Assembly: GCA_028282905.1 (NCBI GenBank)
Contig: JANQGW010000187.1
Coordinates: 1-49,525, forward strand
Direction: 5' to 3'
Length of the DNA: 49,525 nucleotides
Source of the DNA: Sedimentisphaerales bacterium
GTDB taxonomy: Bacteria > Planctomycetota > Phycisphaerae > Sedimentisphaerales > Anaerohalosphaeraceae
In this document: positions 1 through 8,551 of the stretch, one piece after another
How positions within the stretch are numbered: the stretch's first letter is position 1
Layout of the letters: each line of letters begins with the position of its first letter
Position numbers and translations under genes: made by a program
The notes under the pieces: model-generated
Seen by the model: the letters and a program-made list of their open reading frames with translations, nothing else
Told to the model about the DNA's origin: nothing
The model's database searches: none

Positions 1-2
1 AG

Positions 3-1091
3 GTTATCGTTGAAGACGCCGACGGCAAGATTTTGGATGTTCACTATCTGCCGGCCAAGGCCCGTATTGAAGTAGATGAAGGCGAAGAGGTTATGGCTGG
101 TAAACTGCTGGCTCGTCTGCCGCGTGGTTCGGGCGGTACGCAGGACATTACCGGTGGTCTTCCGCGTGTTACGGAAATTTTTGAAGCCCGCAAGCCGAAA
201 GACCCGGCGGCGATGGCTGAGATTTCCGGAACGGTTGAACTGAAGAGCGACAAACGCCGTGGTAAAATGACGATTATTGTCCGGAATGAGTCAGGGATGG
301 AAAAAGAGCATCACGTACCGCGTGACCGCCACCTGAACTTCCATACCGGCGATACGGTTGAGGCGGGCGATGCTCTGACCGACGGACCGTTGGTACCGCA
401 TGATATTCTGCGGATTAAGGGTGAAGAGGCCCTTCAGCGGTATCTGCAGCGTGAAATTCAGAATGTTTACCGTGCCCAGAGCGTAACGATCAACGACAAG
501 CATGTTGAGATTATTCTGTCGCAGATGATGAATAAGGTTGAGATCGAAAACGTCGGTGACAGTGACTTCCTGCCGGCGGAAGTGGTCGATAAGTTTGAAT
601 TCCGTCGCGCCAATATGGAACTGGCCAAGAGTCTTCGGATTGCAGACAAGGGCGATACAGATTTGGTCAACGACAAGGTTTACACCAAGGAAGAGATCGA
701 AGCGGCCAACGAAAAGGTCGAAGTTTTGGGCGGTGAGCCGGCAACCGGCAAGAAACCGCGTCCGGCCAGTGCTAATACGCTGCTGCTGGGTATTACCAAG
801 GCATCGCTGCAGTCTGACAGCTTTATTTCGGCGGCCAGTTTCCAGGAAACAACAAAAGTCTTGACAGAAGCGTCGCTGGCTGGTAAAGTTGACAGATTAC
901 ACGGATTAAAGGAAAATGTAATTCTGGGCCACCTGATTCCGGCCGGTACCGCGTTCAAGCCGTACCTGGATATGCGGGTCAAGCATTTGGTGGAAGCTCC
1001 TATTCCAAAGCAGCTTGAGGAATTGCGAGAGGCTAAGGAAGCCGACGCGGCGGCCGATAAGGCGGTCAAGGCGGCGTTGGGCCTCGAATAA
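3..1091 (+). CDS. rpoC: RNA polymerase beta' subunit, C-terminal part (partial)
   Basis: The reading frame is open from the left edge, so this is the last 362 codons of a longer gene. The product is the catalytic beta' subunit of RNA polymerase. The stretch around residues 30-60 (ARLPRGSGGTQDITGGLPRV, then EIFEARKPK) matches the beta' region just before the C-terminal domain. Near the end, ITKASLQSDSFISAASFQET and LKENVILGHLIPAGTAF are hallmark C-terminal motifs. The internal TTG at 33 is not a start, because conserved sequence continues upstream. It is followed after 68 nt by rpsL, the usual rpoBC-str arrangement. Confidence 0.97.
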   Translation, partial: VIVEDADGKILDVHYLPAKARIEVDEGEEVMAGKLLARLPRGSGGTQDITGGLPRVTEIFEARKPKDPAAMAEISGTVELKSDKRRGKMTIIVRNESGMEKEHHVPRDRHLNFHTGDTVEAGDALTDGPLVPHDILRIKGEEALQRYLQREIQNVYRAQSVTINDKHVEIILSQMMNKVEIENVGDSDFLPAEVVDKFEFRRANMELAKSLRIADKGDTDLVNDKVYTKEEIEAANEKVEVLGGEPATGKKPRPASANTLLLGITKASLQSDSFISAASFQETTKVLTEASLAGKVDRLHGLKENVILGHLIPAGTAFKPYLDMRVKHLVEAPIPKQLEELREAKEADAAADKAVKAALGLE

Positions 1092-1159
1092 CGGTAGTTT
1101 CCAGGCCCGCAGGGCTGAGTTGATAGAAAAACAATGGTGCAATAAAGTTTGGAGATAAG

Positions 1160-1525
1160 ATGCCAACGATTAATCAGTTAGTTAAAAATGGCAGAAAGAA
1201 AAAAGGTAACAAGCGTGTCTCGGATATTACCGGGTGCCCGCAGAAGCGTGGTGTTTGCCTGATTGTCAGGACGCAGACCCCGAAGAAGCCGAACTCGGCG
1301 TTGCGGAAAATTGCCCGTGTCCGTTTAACCAACGGCAAGGAAGTGACCGCGTATATTCCGGGTATCGACCATAACCTTCAGGAACACAGTACGGTGATGG
1401 TTCGCGGCGGTCGTGTACGTGACCTTCCCGGTGTGCGTTATCACGTGGTTCGCGGTACGCTGGATACGGCGGGCACTGCCAACCGTAAACAGGGTCGCAG
1501 TAAGTACGGAACCAAGAAATCCTAA
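1160..1525 (+). CDS. rpsL: 30S ribosomal protein S12 (uS12)
   Basis: S12 sits at the decoding centre and controls fidelity. The protein is 121 aa, close to the usual 123-124. The motif [11 protein letters not shown] (residues 40-50) holds the conserved Lys at position 43. The second streptomycin-relevant loop reads [13 protein letters not shown], so residue 87 (codon 1418-1420, CGT) is Arg where most bacteria have Lys (E. coli Lys88 counting Met). GGAG at about 1150 is the ribosome binding site. It is followed 29 nt later by rpsG. Confidence 0.97.
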   Translation: MPTINQLVKNGRKKKGNKRVSDITGCPQKRGVCLIVRTQTPKKPNSALRKIARVRLTNGKEVTAYIPGIDHNLQEHSTVMVRGGRVRDLPGVRYHVVRGTLDTAGTANRKQGRSKYGTKKS

Positions 1526-1554
1526 CACATAGAAAACCTACAGGGTATTAAAGA

Positions 1555-2028
1555 ATGGCAAAGAAATTTACAGCGTCAAGTCAGCAGTTAAAGCCGGATG
1601 CGGTTTACAACAGCAAACTGGTTGCGAAGTTCGTCAATTGTTTGATGTGGGATGGCAAGAAAAGCATTGCGTATAAAGTCTTTTATGACGCCATGAAGCA
1701 GATTGAGAAGAAGGTCAAAGACGTTCCGCCGCTGGAAGTGTTTGAAACGGCGATTGAAAACGTCAAGCCGCTTCTGGAAGTTCGCAGCAAGCGTGTCGGT
1801 GGTGCCAGCTATCAGGTGCCGATGCAGGTACGCCCCAAACGTCAGCAGTCGCTGGCATTTCGCTGGATTCTGGCGGCTGCCCGCGGCAAAAAGGGCAAAC
1901 CCATGGCTCTGCGTCTTTCGTCCGAACTGCTGGATGCTTACCGCAAAGAAGGTACTGCGATGACCACACGTGAAAATGTTCATCGTATGGCCGAGGCGAA
2001 CAAGGCGTTTGCCCACTTTGCTTGGTAA
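1555..2028 (+). CDS. rpsG: 30S ribosomal protein S7 (uS7)
   Basis: S7 nucleates assembly of the 30S head and contacts the E-site tRNA. Length 157 aa is normal. Recognisable motifs are [19 protein letters not shown] near the start, [20 protein letters not shown] (residues 63-82) and [20 protein letters not shown], the conserved beta-hairpin region. The C-terminus ends [11 protein letters not shown]. It is the last gene before a strong terminator, which separates it from fusA. Confidence 0.97.
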   Translation: MAKKFTASSQQLKPDAVYNSKLVAKFVNCLMWDGKKSIAYKVFYDAMKQIEKKVKDVPPLEVFETAIENVKPLLEVRSKRVGGASYQVPMQVRPKRQQSLAFRWILAAARGKKGKPMALRLSSELLDAYRKEGTAMTTRENVHRMAEANKAFAHFAW

Positions 2029-2042
2029 TTAGTTGGATTTTC

Positions 2043-2084
2043 AACAGCCACGGCTTTCTATCAGAAAACCGTGGCTGTTTTTTT
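2043..2084 (+). terminator. Rho-independent terminator after rpsG
   Basis: Arms AACAGCCACGG (2043-2053) and CCGTGGCTGTT (2069-2079) form a perfect 11-bp stem with a 15-nt loop. The run of T continues to 2084. This should end the rpoC-rpsL-rpsG transcript before fusA. Confidence 0.9.
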
Positions 2085-2131
2085 ATGTTAACTATAAAGA
2101 AGTGGTTTAGCAGGAACAATTAGGGTAATTT

Positions 2132-4213
2132 ATGGCAACTGACCTTTCCACCGTACGAAACATTGGCATTATGGCCCATATTGATGCGGGTAAGACCACC
2201 GTGACAGAGCGTATTCTGTACTTCAGCGGAATTACCTACAAGATCGGTGAGGTTCACGACGGCACCGCGGTCATGGACTTCATGGAGGAAGAGCAGCAGC
2301 GGGGGATTACCATTACCTCGGCGGCGACGAAATGCCCGTGGAACGGTTTTGACATTAACCTGATTGATACGCCCGGGCACGTGGATTTTACCGCAGAAGT
2401 GGAGCGGTCACTGCGTGTGCTCGATGGGGCGGTTGCTGTTTTTGATGCGTCTGAAGGGGTTCAGGCCCAGAGTGAGACGGTTTGGCGGCAGGGCCAGAAG
2501 TATGATCTGCCATGTCTGTGCTTTATTAATAAGATGGATAAGATCGGCGCCGATTTTGAAATGGCCGTTGACAGCATTCGCGATAAATTACTGGCCAATC
2601 CGGTTCCGGTTCAAATTCCTATTGGTGCAGAAGCTGATTTTATCGGACTGGTTGATTTGCTGACGATGAAGGCGGTTTATTTCAAGCAGGAAAAAACCGC
2701 AGCCAGTTTCCATGAGGAAGCAATTCCGGATGAGTTGAAAGACGCGGCCGAGCAATGTCGCGGGGCTATGATTGAAGCGGCGGCGGAATATGATGAGTCA
2801 CTGATGGAGGCCTATATCAGTGATGAAGCGATTTCTAATGAAGTGATTATTTCAGGGCTTCGCAAGGGAACGCTGGCCGGGGAATTGAATCCGGTTTTGG
2901 TTGGCTCAGCATTGAAGAATATTGGTGTTCGCAAGCTGATGGATGCGGTTCCGATGTATCTGCCGTCACCACTGGAGCGACCTGCGGCATTAGGGCACAA
3001 AAACGGTGATACGGACAAACCGGTGGATGTGGTATGTGATCCGAAAAAGCCATTTATTGGTTTAGCATTCAAGATTACCAGTGACAAGCATGGCGATCTC
3101 TATTTTGTGCGGGTCTATCAGGGGACTCTCAAGAGCGGTAGCCGTGTTTTGAACAGCAATCGGGACCGCAAGGAAAATATTACACGGATTTTCCAGATGC
3201 ACGCCAACAGCCGACAGATTCTCGAAGAAGCACATGCCGGCGATATTGTCGCAGTGGTTGGCCTGAAAGAAACGCTGACCGGCGATACGCTTTGCGATAC
3301 CAAAAATAACGTGGCACTGGAAAGTATTACGTTTCCGGAAACGGTAATCAGTATGTCCATTGAGCCGCGTTCGGCAGCCGACCGGGTAAAATTGGGCGAG
3401 GCGTTGGCGGTTCTGCGGCGGGAAGACCCGACATTTGGATGTAATTTTGATGCGGAAACCGGCCAAACCATTATCAGCGGAATGGGGGAACTGCACCTGG
3501 AAGTGCTGGAACATAAACTGGTGCGTGATTTGGGGGTGGATGTTCGGGTTGGCAAGCCTCGGGTGGCTTACCGCGAAGCGATTACGAAAAAGGCGGCCCA
3601 GGAAAGCAAATTTGTGCGACAGACCGGGGGGCGGGGCCAGTTTGGTCATGTGGTGATCGAAATTGAACCGATGCTGGATGAAAGCGGATACTATGTCCGT
3701 GAAAATGAGTTTGAGAACAAAATTGTTGGGGGTGTGATTCCCAAAGAATACATTCCGTCAATTGAAAGCGGTGTCAAAGAGGGGTTGGCCAGCGGGGCAC
3801 TTTCGGGCTATCCTGTTGTTGGCGCTAAAGTTACGCTGATTGATGGCTCGCACCACGCGGTCGATTCTTCGGAGATTGCCTTTGAGCAGGCCGCGGTGAT
3901 GGCGGTGCAGGAAATCCTGGTAAAGGCCGGCCCAGTGTTGCTGGAACCGGTGATGCGGGTCCAGATAGTAGTTCCAGAGCCGAATTATGGTGCCGTGCAG
4001 GGCCAACTTGTGGCCAAACGCGGTGAAATTGGCGACACCCGGATGCACGGAAATATGCGTGTGCTGGATGCCAAGGTTCCGCTGGCGGAAATGTTCGGCT
4101 ATTCGAGCCAAATTCGCAGTGCCACCGGCGGTCGAGGCAGTTTTTCGATGGAACCGCTGAATTACGAGAAGGTGCCCGAACAAATTTCAGAAAAAATCCT
4201 GTTAGGCTATTGA
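2132..4213 (+). CDS. fusA: Elongation factor G
   Basis: EF-G is the GTPase that drives translocation and, with RRF, ribosome recycling. The 693-aa product carries G1 [10 protein letters not shown]2 [11 protein letters not shown]3 DTPGHVDF and G4 NKMD in the first 150 residues. Domain II contains FQMHAN and [10 protein letters not shown]. The domain III switch-like motif [14 protein letters not shown] and domain [13 protein letters not shown] and [16 protein letters not shown] follow. It lies directly after the rpsL-rpsG unit but behind a terminator, so it is probably transcribed separately. Planctomycetes commonly carry several EF-G paralogues, including spd-type ones. The str-operon position favours the main translocase, but I cannot assign the subfamily by eye. 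Confidence 0.95.
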   Translation: MATDLSTVRNIGIMAHIDAGKTTVTERILYFSGITYKIGEVHDGTAVMDFMEEEQQRGITITSAATKCPWNGFDINLIDTPGHVDFTAEVERSLRVLDGAVAVFDASEGVQAQSETVWRQGQKYDLPCLCFINKMDKIGADFEMAVDSIRDKLLANPVPVQIPIGAEADFIGLVDLLTMKAVYFKQEKTAASFHEEAIPDELKDAAEQCRGAMIEAAAEYDESLMEAYISDEAISNEVIISGLRKGTLAGELNPVLVGSALKNIGVRKLMDAVPMYLPSPLERPAALGHKNGDTDKPVDVVCDPKKPFIGLAFKITSDKHGDLYFVRVYQGTLKSGSRVLNSNRDRKENITRIFQMHANSRQILEEAHAGDIVAVVGLKETLTGDTLCDTKNNVALESITFPETVISMSIEPRSAADRVKLGEALAVLRREDPTFGCNFDAETGQTIISGMGELHLEVLEHKLVRDLGVDVRVGKPRVAYREAITKKAAQESKFVRQTGGRGQFGHVVIEIEPMLDESGYYVRENEFENKIVGGVIPKEYIPSIESGVKEGLASGALSGYPVVGAKVTLIDGSHHAVDSSEIAFEQAAVMAVQEILVKAGPVLLEPVMRVQIVVPEPNYGAVQGQLVAKRGEIGDTRMHGNMRVLDAKVPLAEMFGYSSQIRSATGGRGSFSMEPLNYEKVPEQISEKILLGY

Positions 4214-4244
4214 CAACCCTGTATTTTTGTGGTAGTTAGGGGAT

Positions 4245-4460
4245 TTTTCAGCCGGAGCGAGCATACAAAGGAGTTGTATGCGTGAACGAGTTGGGCTGAT
4301 CATTTCGATAGAAAATGGTACATGGATGGCAAAACGGGCCTAAAAATGGCTTTATGGCCTAAAATGACCGAAACGAACGAGCCAGATAACAAGGCTCCTG
4401 ACGCCCAAAGCAGCGGGCCGCGACTGTAAGGAAGACGAATAGATGTCTTTCCTGCCTGAT
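4245..4460 (+). promoter_or_regulatory. Structured RNA leader upstream of rpsJ, cobalamin-riboswitch-like
   Basis: The 385 nt between fusA and rpsJ hold no gene. A chain of helices is visible. TCAGCC (4248-4253) pairs with GGCTGA (4294-4299) and encloses GCATACAA/TTGTATGC (4261-4268/4274-4281), whose loop is AGGAG. GAGCC/GGCTC is at 4379-4383/4393-4397, GCCC/GGGC at 4403-4406/4415-4418, and AGGAAGAC pairs with GTCTTTCCT (4429-4436/4445-4453). The core from about 4317 carries pieces in cobalamin-riboswitch order: GGT, AAAA..GAA, a P5-like hairpin, CCGCGACTGTAA (4418-4429) and CCTGCCTG (4451-4458). The long P7-P12 insertion of classical members is absent. The fold is well supported by eye; the ligand class is only suggested by motif resemblance. 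Confidence 0.45.
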
Positions 4461-4598
4461 GAATGAGAAAAACGTTAATTTTTCGGAATTTCAACGCTTT
4501 TTCTGCATAAATAACTTGTGTTTGACACGGTTTGCTGGTATTTTTTCCAGCTTTCCATATTGTTTGGCGACACTGTAGGTAGAAATTAAGGGTAAACC

Positions 4599-4910
4599 AT
4601 GGTAGATACCGAAAAAATCAGAATCCGAATGGAAGCTTATGACCACCGTGCACTGGACAGCTCGGCGAAGGAAATCGTAGAGCAGGCCCGCCGCACGAAT
4701 GCCCGTGTCAGCGGTCCGATCCCGCTGCCGACGCGTATTGAGCGTTACACTGTTCTTCGCAGTCCTCATGTGAACAAGAAGTCACGTGAGCAGTTTGAAA
4801 TGCGCACACATAAGCGTTTGATCGATATTTACGATGCCAATGCCCGCACGGTCGAAGCCTTAAACAGGCTGGTTGTTCCTGCGGGCGTTTTTGTTAAGAT
4901 CAAGGCTTAA
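4599..4910 (+). CDS. rpsJ: 30S ribosomal protein S10 (uS10)
   Basis: S10 belongs to the 30S head and is also the NusG/NusE antitermination partner. The protein is 103 aa, the family norm. [15 protein letters not shown] at the start, [20 protein letters not shown] (residues 39-58) and [18 protein letters not shown] identify it. The start ATG at 4599 follows AAGGGTAAACC. It opens the S10 operon and is preceded by the structured leader region instead of tuf. A TTGACA at 4522-4527 lies upstream, but no convincing -10 box was found. Confidence 0.97.
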   Translation: MVDTEKIRIRMEAYDHRALDSSAKEIVEQARRTNARVSGPIPLPTRIERYTVLRSPHVNKKSREQFEMRTHKRLIDIYDANARTVEALNRLVVPAGVFVKIKA

Positions 4911-5011
4911 TATCTTAACCGGCGTCCTAAAGAAAGTCAGTTAACAGCGTTGAAAAACGCGAAACGATAAATAAACGAGAGTATTTGCAACACGCACTAA
5001 GGAAATAAACA

Positions 5012-5668
5012 ATGGCAATGTTGCTTGGAAAAAAAGTTGGAATGACACGGATTTATGATGAATCCGGAAAAATGATTCCCGTGACGGTTGTTCAGGCCGG
5101 TCCTTGTATTGTGACCCAGTTGAAGACAGCTGAGACTGACGGTTACGATGCTGTCCAGATGGGGTTTGACGATGTCAAGGCCTGCCGGGTCAAGAAGCCT
5201 GCCGAAGGGCACGCCAAGAAGGCCAACACCGCACCAAAGCGTTTTGTCCGCGAATATCGCCTGGCTGACGGTGAGCAGGTTGACTATGAAGCCGGTGCAG
5301 AGCTGGGTGTTTCGGTTTTTGCCGACACGAAGATTGTTGACGTTTGCGGCACCAGCAAGGGTAAAGGTTACGCCGGTGTTATGAAGCGTCACGGCTTTGG
5401 CGGTTTCCCTGCATCGCATGGTACCGAACGTAAGCACCGTGCTCCGGGCTCGATTGCGTCACACGCATCTGATGCCGGTAACGGCGGTAACGTCAAAAAG
5501 GGTAAACGCATGTCGGGTCGCATGGGCGGCGCACGCGTGACCAGCAAGCATCACAGGCTGGTTTCGATTGATGAAGAAAAGAACCTGTTGGTCATTAAGG
5601 GAGCGATCCCGGGCCCGTCCGGCGGATATGTTGAAATTCGCAGTTCGCACACACGGCCTCAAAACTAA
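5012..5668 (+). CDS. rplC: 50S ribosomal protein L3 (uL3)
   Basis: L3 is an early-assembly protein whose long loop reaches the peptidyl transferase centre. It is 218 aa, slightly longer than the 209 aa of E. coli. LLGKKVGMTRIYDESGKMIP at the N-terminus, SKGKGYAGVMKRHGFGG in the middle and KRMSGRMGGARVTSKHHRLV near the end identify it. AAGGAAATAAACA precedes the ATG. It is followed by 132 nt without a gene (5669-5800), in which only a short ACCCTTTAGGGT dyad is visible. Confidence 0.97.
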   Translation: MAMLLGKKVGMTRIYDESGKMIPVTVVQAGPCIVTQLKTAETDGYDAVQMGFDDVKACRVKKPAEGHAKKANTAPKRFVREYRLADGEQVDYEAGAELGVSVFADTKIVDVCGTSKGKGYAGVMKRHGFGGFPASHGTERKHRAPGSIASHASDAGNGGNVKKGKRMSGRMGGARVTSKHHRLVSIDEEKNLLVIKGAIPGPSGGYVEIRSSHTRPQN

Positions 5669-5800
5669 ACCCTTTAGGGTTGTAAATGTCGCGAGTAAAG
5701 TTTTTGGGATTTGCCGAGCGACATAGCCGCGAAGAAACAGAAGTTTGAATTGTCGGCACAATAAATCAGGAATATAGATAAGATTTTTGGATAGCGAATT

Positions 5801-6430
5801 ATGATCGACGTAAAAGTCTATAATCGAGAAGGCAAGGAAGTGGAAAGCCTGCAGGTGGATGAGGCCCTCTTCGGCGGCGACGTTCGTGCGGCTCTGCTGA
5901 AGCAGGCAATCGTCAGACATCACGCTAATAAGCGTGTTGGTACTGCGGCCACCAAGAGTCGCGGTATGGTTGACGGTTCAACCCGCAAGATCTACAAACA
6001 AAAGGGCACCGGTAACGCTCGTATGGGTACCATTCGCACTTGTGTTCGTCGCGGCGGTGGTGTGGCTTTCGCCAAAGTTAACCGTAATTTTGGCAAAGAT
6101 ATGCCGAAAAAGCAGCGTCGTCTGGCGTGTGACTCGGCTCTGCTGGCCAAGATGCAGGCGGGCAACGTAGTTGTTGTTGATGAGCTGAAATTCGACGCTC
6201 CCAAGACCGGCGAGTTTTCCCGCGTTCTGGGCAACCTGAGCATTGATCGCAGCTGCCTGGTGACGATTCCCGAACAAGACACCAATGTTTACAAATCCGC
6301 CCGGAACATCCCGAAGGTTGACGTGATGGTTATCAACGACCTGAACGCCGGCGACATCTGTAACAAGCAAAAAGTTCTCTTTACCAAAGATGCTTTTACG
6401 GCGCTGCTGGATAAGAAGAAAACCAATTAG
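5801..6430 (+). CDS. rplD: 50S ribosomal protein L4 (uL4)
   Basis: L4 lines part of the exit tunnel, and in Gammaproteobacteria it autoregulates the S10 operon. The 209-aa product has the conserved tunnel-loop stretch KQKGTGNARMGTIRTCVRRG (from about residue 67) followed by GGVAFAK and the helix MPKKQRRLA. The N-terminal VYNREGKEVESLQVDEALFG is also typical. It sits between rplC and rplW as expected. I see no evidence here for or against E. coli-style autoregulation. Confidence 0.97.
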   Translation: MIDVKVYNREGKEVESLQVDEALFGGDVRAALLKQAIVRHHANKRVGTAATKSRGMVDGSTRKIYKQKGTGNARMGTIRTCVRRGGGVAFAKVNRNFGKDMPKKQRRLACDSALLAKMQAGNVVVVDELKFDAPKTGEFSRVLGNLSIDRSCLVTIPEQDTNVYKSARNIPKVDVMVINDLNAGDICNKQKVLFTKDAFTALLDKKKTN

Positions 6431-6447
6431 GAATACAGGATAGAATC

Positions 6448-6726
6448 GTGGACAATTATAACATTATCATTAAGCCGCTGGTCACCGAACAGGGAATGCA
6501 TTTTGCCAACACGAAAAATGCGTATTCGTTCGAGGTAAACAAGAAGGCCAATAAGGTTCAGATCCGCAACGCGGTTCAGCAACTGTATAATGTCAAGGTG
6601 GTTGATGTTCGGACTGCCAATATCAAAGGTAAGCCCCGTCGTCGCGGTCGCACCATCGGTTATACCAAGAGTTGGAAGAAGGCCGTTGTTGTACTGCACC
6701 CGGATTATCATATTGACCTGTTCTAA
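6448..6726 (+). CDS. rplW: 50S ribosomal protein L23 (uL23)
   Basis: L23 lies at the tunnel exit and docks trigger factor and SRP. The 92-aa protein begins at GTG 6448. The first residues MDNYNIIIKPLVTEQGM match the L23 start, and AGGAATACAGGATAG supplies the ribosome binding site. FEVNKKANKVQIRNAVQQLY and VKVVDVRTANIKGKPRRRGR are the conserved core and the basic loop. The gene is 17 nt from rplD and 36 nt from rplB. Confidence 0.96.
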   Translation: MDNYNIIIKPLVTEQGMHFANTKNAYSFEVNKKANKVQIRNAVQQLYNVKVVDVRTANIKGKPRRRGRTIGYTKSWKKAVVVLHPDYHIDLF

Positions 6727-6762
6727 GAAGCGAACCAGGAAAGAAAAGGTAAGATAAGAATT

Positions 6763-7617
6763 ATGGCTATACGAGTATATAAACCGACAAGCAATGGACG
6801 CCGCAACGCATCGGTGATCGACTACAAGGCGGTTCTGACCACAGACAAGCCTGAAAAGACCTTGTGCAAGCGTATCAAGAAGACCGGCGGTCGTAATAAC
6901 CATGGTAAAGTGACCTGTCGTTTTCGCGGCGGCGGCGCTCGTCGTATCTACCGCATCATCGACTTTAAGCGGAATAAGATCGACATGACCGCAACGGTCA
7001 AGACGATCGAATATGACCCGAACCGCAATTGCTTTATCTCGCTGGTTCAGTATGAAGACGGCGAAAAACGCTACATCCTGGCTCCGGACGGTATCAAAGT
7101 CGGCATGACGGTTGAGAGTGGCGACAACGTTGAGCCGAAGATCGGCAACAGCATGCCGCTGTCGAGTATTCCGGTAGGTGTTGAAATCCACAATATTGAA
7201 ATGACAGCCGGTCAGGGCGGAAAACTCGTCCGCAGTGCCGGTGGTGTTGCTCGTCTGATGGCGAAAGAAGGCAACTGGGCGACGATTATTCTGCCCAGCG
7301 GTGAAATGCGGATGGTTCGCAAAGAATGCCGTGCGACGATTGGCCAGTTGAGCAACTCTGACTACCAGAACGTCAAACTCGGTAAAGCCGGCCGTAAGCG
7401 TCACATGGGCCGCAAGCCGCACGTTCGCGGTAAGGCGATGAACCCGGTCGCTCACCCGATGGGTGGTGGTGAAGGCCGCAGTAATGGTGGTCGTCATCCT
7501 TGTTCGCCGACCGGTCTTCCGGCCAAGGGCGGTAAAACCCGTAACCGCAAGAAAGTATCCAATAAGCGAATTATTCGCCGTCGTAAAACCAACCGTGGTT
7601 TACAGCTTGTTGTCTAA
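6763..7617 (+). CDS. rplB: 50S ribosomal protein L2 (uL2)
   Basis: L2 is needed for subunit association and peptidyl transfer. At 284 aa it is a little longer than E. coli L2 (273). It has GGRNNHGKVTCRFRGGGARR (from about residue 43) and the C-terminal PMGGGEGRSNGGRHPCSPTG. The conserved loop that normally reads NPVDHPHGGGEG here reads NPVAHPMGGGEG: the Asp before the functionally important His (His231 here) is Ala230, and the later His is Met233. The C-terminus is strongly basic, as is usual for L2. Confidence 0.96.
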   Translation: MAIRVYKPTSNGRRNASVIDYKAVLTTDKPEKTLCKRIKKTGGRNNHGKVTCRFRGGGARRIYRIIDFKRNKIDMTATVKTIEYDPNRNCFISLVQYEDGEKRYILAPDGIKVGMTVESGDNVEPKIGNSMPLSSIPVGVEIHNIEMTAGQGGKLVRSAGGVARLMAKEGNWATIILPSGEMRMVRKECRATIGQLSNSDYQNVKLGKAGRKRHMGRKPHVRGKAMNPVAHPMGGGEGRSNGGRHPCSPTGLPAKGGKTRNRKKVSNKRIIRRRKTNRGLQLVV

Positions 7618-7672
7618 GGCGGCGTGATACAAAAAAGTAAATTAGTCCAATATATATAAAAGAGGAATTTGA

Positions 7673-7936
7673 ATGGGACGTTCGACGAAAAAAGGGCCTT
7701 ATGTAGATGAGAAAGTTTACCTGAAGGTTCAAAAGCAGATTGAATCCGGCAGCAAAGCTCCGATCCGCACTTGGGCACGGGCTTGCACGATTATCCCGGA
7801 ATTTGTCGGTTTTACCTTTGAAGTTCATAACGGCAGGATGTTTCACAAGGTTATGGTCTCTGAGGACATGGTTGGACACAAATTGGGTGAATTCTCACTA
7901 ACTCGTACGTTTAAAGGCCATTCCGGCGGTAAGTAA
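7673..7936 (+). CDS. rpsS: 30S ribosomal protein S19 (uS19)
   Basis: S19 forms a complex with S13 in the 30S head. It is 87 aa. [36 protein letters not shown] sequence (here [16 protein letters not shown]), [20 protein letters not shown] and [17 protein letters not shown] are all canonical. AGAGGAATTTGA precedes the ATG. The 55-nt gap from rplB is AT-rich with no obvious structure. Confidence 0.97.
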   Translation: MGRSTKKGPYVDEKVYLKVQKQIESGSKAPIRTWARACTIIPEFVGFTFEVHNGRMFHKVMVSEDMVGHKLGEFSLTRTFKGHSGGK

Positions 7937-7982
7937 GCACCCGGAAACTAACAGCCCCAGGCGATTGTAAGGTTGAATAGAT

Positions 7983-8531
7983 ATGCTGAGTGGAAAAAAA
8001 TTAAATCAGGTTTGTAAAGAGCAGAAGGTTTCTGACACGCAGTTGGCCGAACATCTGGCACGCGGCGGGATGAGCCAGGACGAAGCCAAGACAGCGATTG
8101 GCAACTGGAAGAACGGCAAATACACCCCGAAGCCGGGTCGTGAAGATGTTGATCGACTGGCTGCCGGTTTGGGCGTTGAAGCGGGCGATATTTCCGCCTG
8201 GACCGCCAGTTACCGGTATGCTCCGATGTCGGCTCGCAAGGTTCGTCTGGTGACGGATTTGATTGCCGGTCGTGATGTGCAGGATGCACTGGATGTTCTG
8301 ACCTTTACGAATAAACGGGCGGCCGTTCATGTCAAGAAAGTCTTGCAGAGCGCTATCGCCAACGCGGACGAACAGGAAGCGGACGTGGATAACCTGTATG
8401 TGTTTGAAGCACGTGCCGATCAGGCCGGTCGTCGTATTGGAACCAAAAGCTGGCACCCGAAAGATCGCGGACGGGCACATCCGATTCGCAAGGAAGCCAG
8501 CCATATTCACGTAACCGTATCCGAAGGATAA
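7983..8531 (+). CDS. rplV: 50S ribosomal protein L22 (uL22) with N-terminal Cro/C1-like HTH extension
   Basis: L22 lines the exit tunnel. The L22 domain begins only near residue 73 (ASYRYAPMSARKVRLVTDLI) and continues through LTFTNKRAAVHVKKVLQSAI to the basic finger and HIHVTVSEG. The product is 182 aa against about 110 in most bacteria. The first 72 residues look like a Cro/C1 (XRE) helix-turn-helix domain: VSDTQLAEHLA, then GNWKNGKYTPKPG, then VDRLAAGLGVEAGDISAW, in the order and spacing of that fold. Only one in-frame ATG, at 7983, opens the ORF, so the extension is part of the gene. Whether it binds DNA, rRNA or a protein is unknown. Confidence 0.92.
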   Translation: MLSGKKLNQVCKEQKVSDTQLAEHLARGGMSQDEAKTAIGNWKNGKYTPKPGREDVDRLAAGLGVEAGDISAWTASYRYAPMSARKVRLVTDLIAGRDVQDALDVLTFTNKRAAVHVKKVLQSAIANADEQEADVDNLYVFEARADQAGRRIGTKSWHPKDRGRAHPIRKEASHIHVTVSEG

Positions 8532-8551
8532 TTTTATAAAGCAGGAATATT

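Noticed and set aside
4522..4550. TTGACA upstream of rpsJ as a promoter
   Set aside because: A perfect -35 is present but no acceptable -10 lies 16-18 nt downstream, so I did not annotate it.
5669..5800. Possible regulatory RNA between rplC and rplD
   Set aside because: Only a 5-bp dyad is visible; not enough for a structured element.
6427..7497. 356-codon open frame on the - strand across rplW and rplB
   Set aside because: It lies fully opposite two certain ribosomal genes and encodes a composition typical of an antisense shadow; no ribosome binding site or family resemblance.
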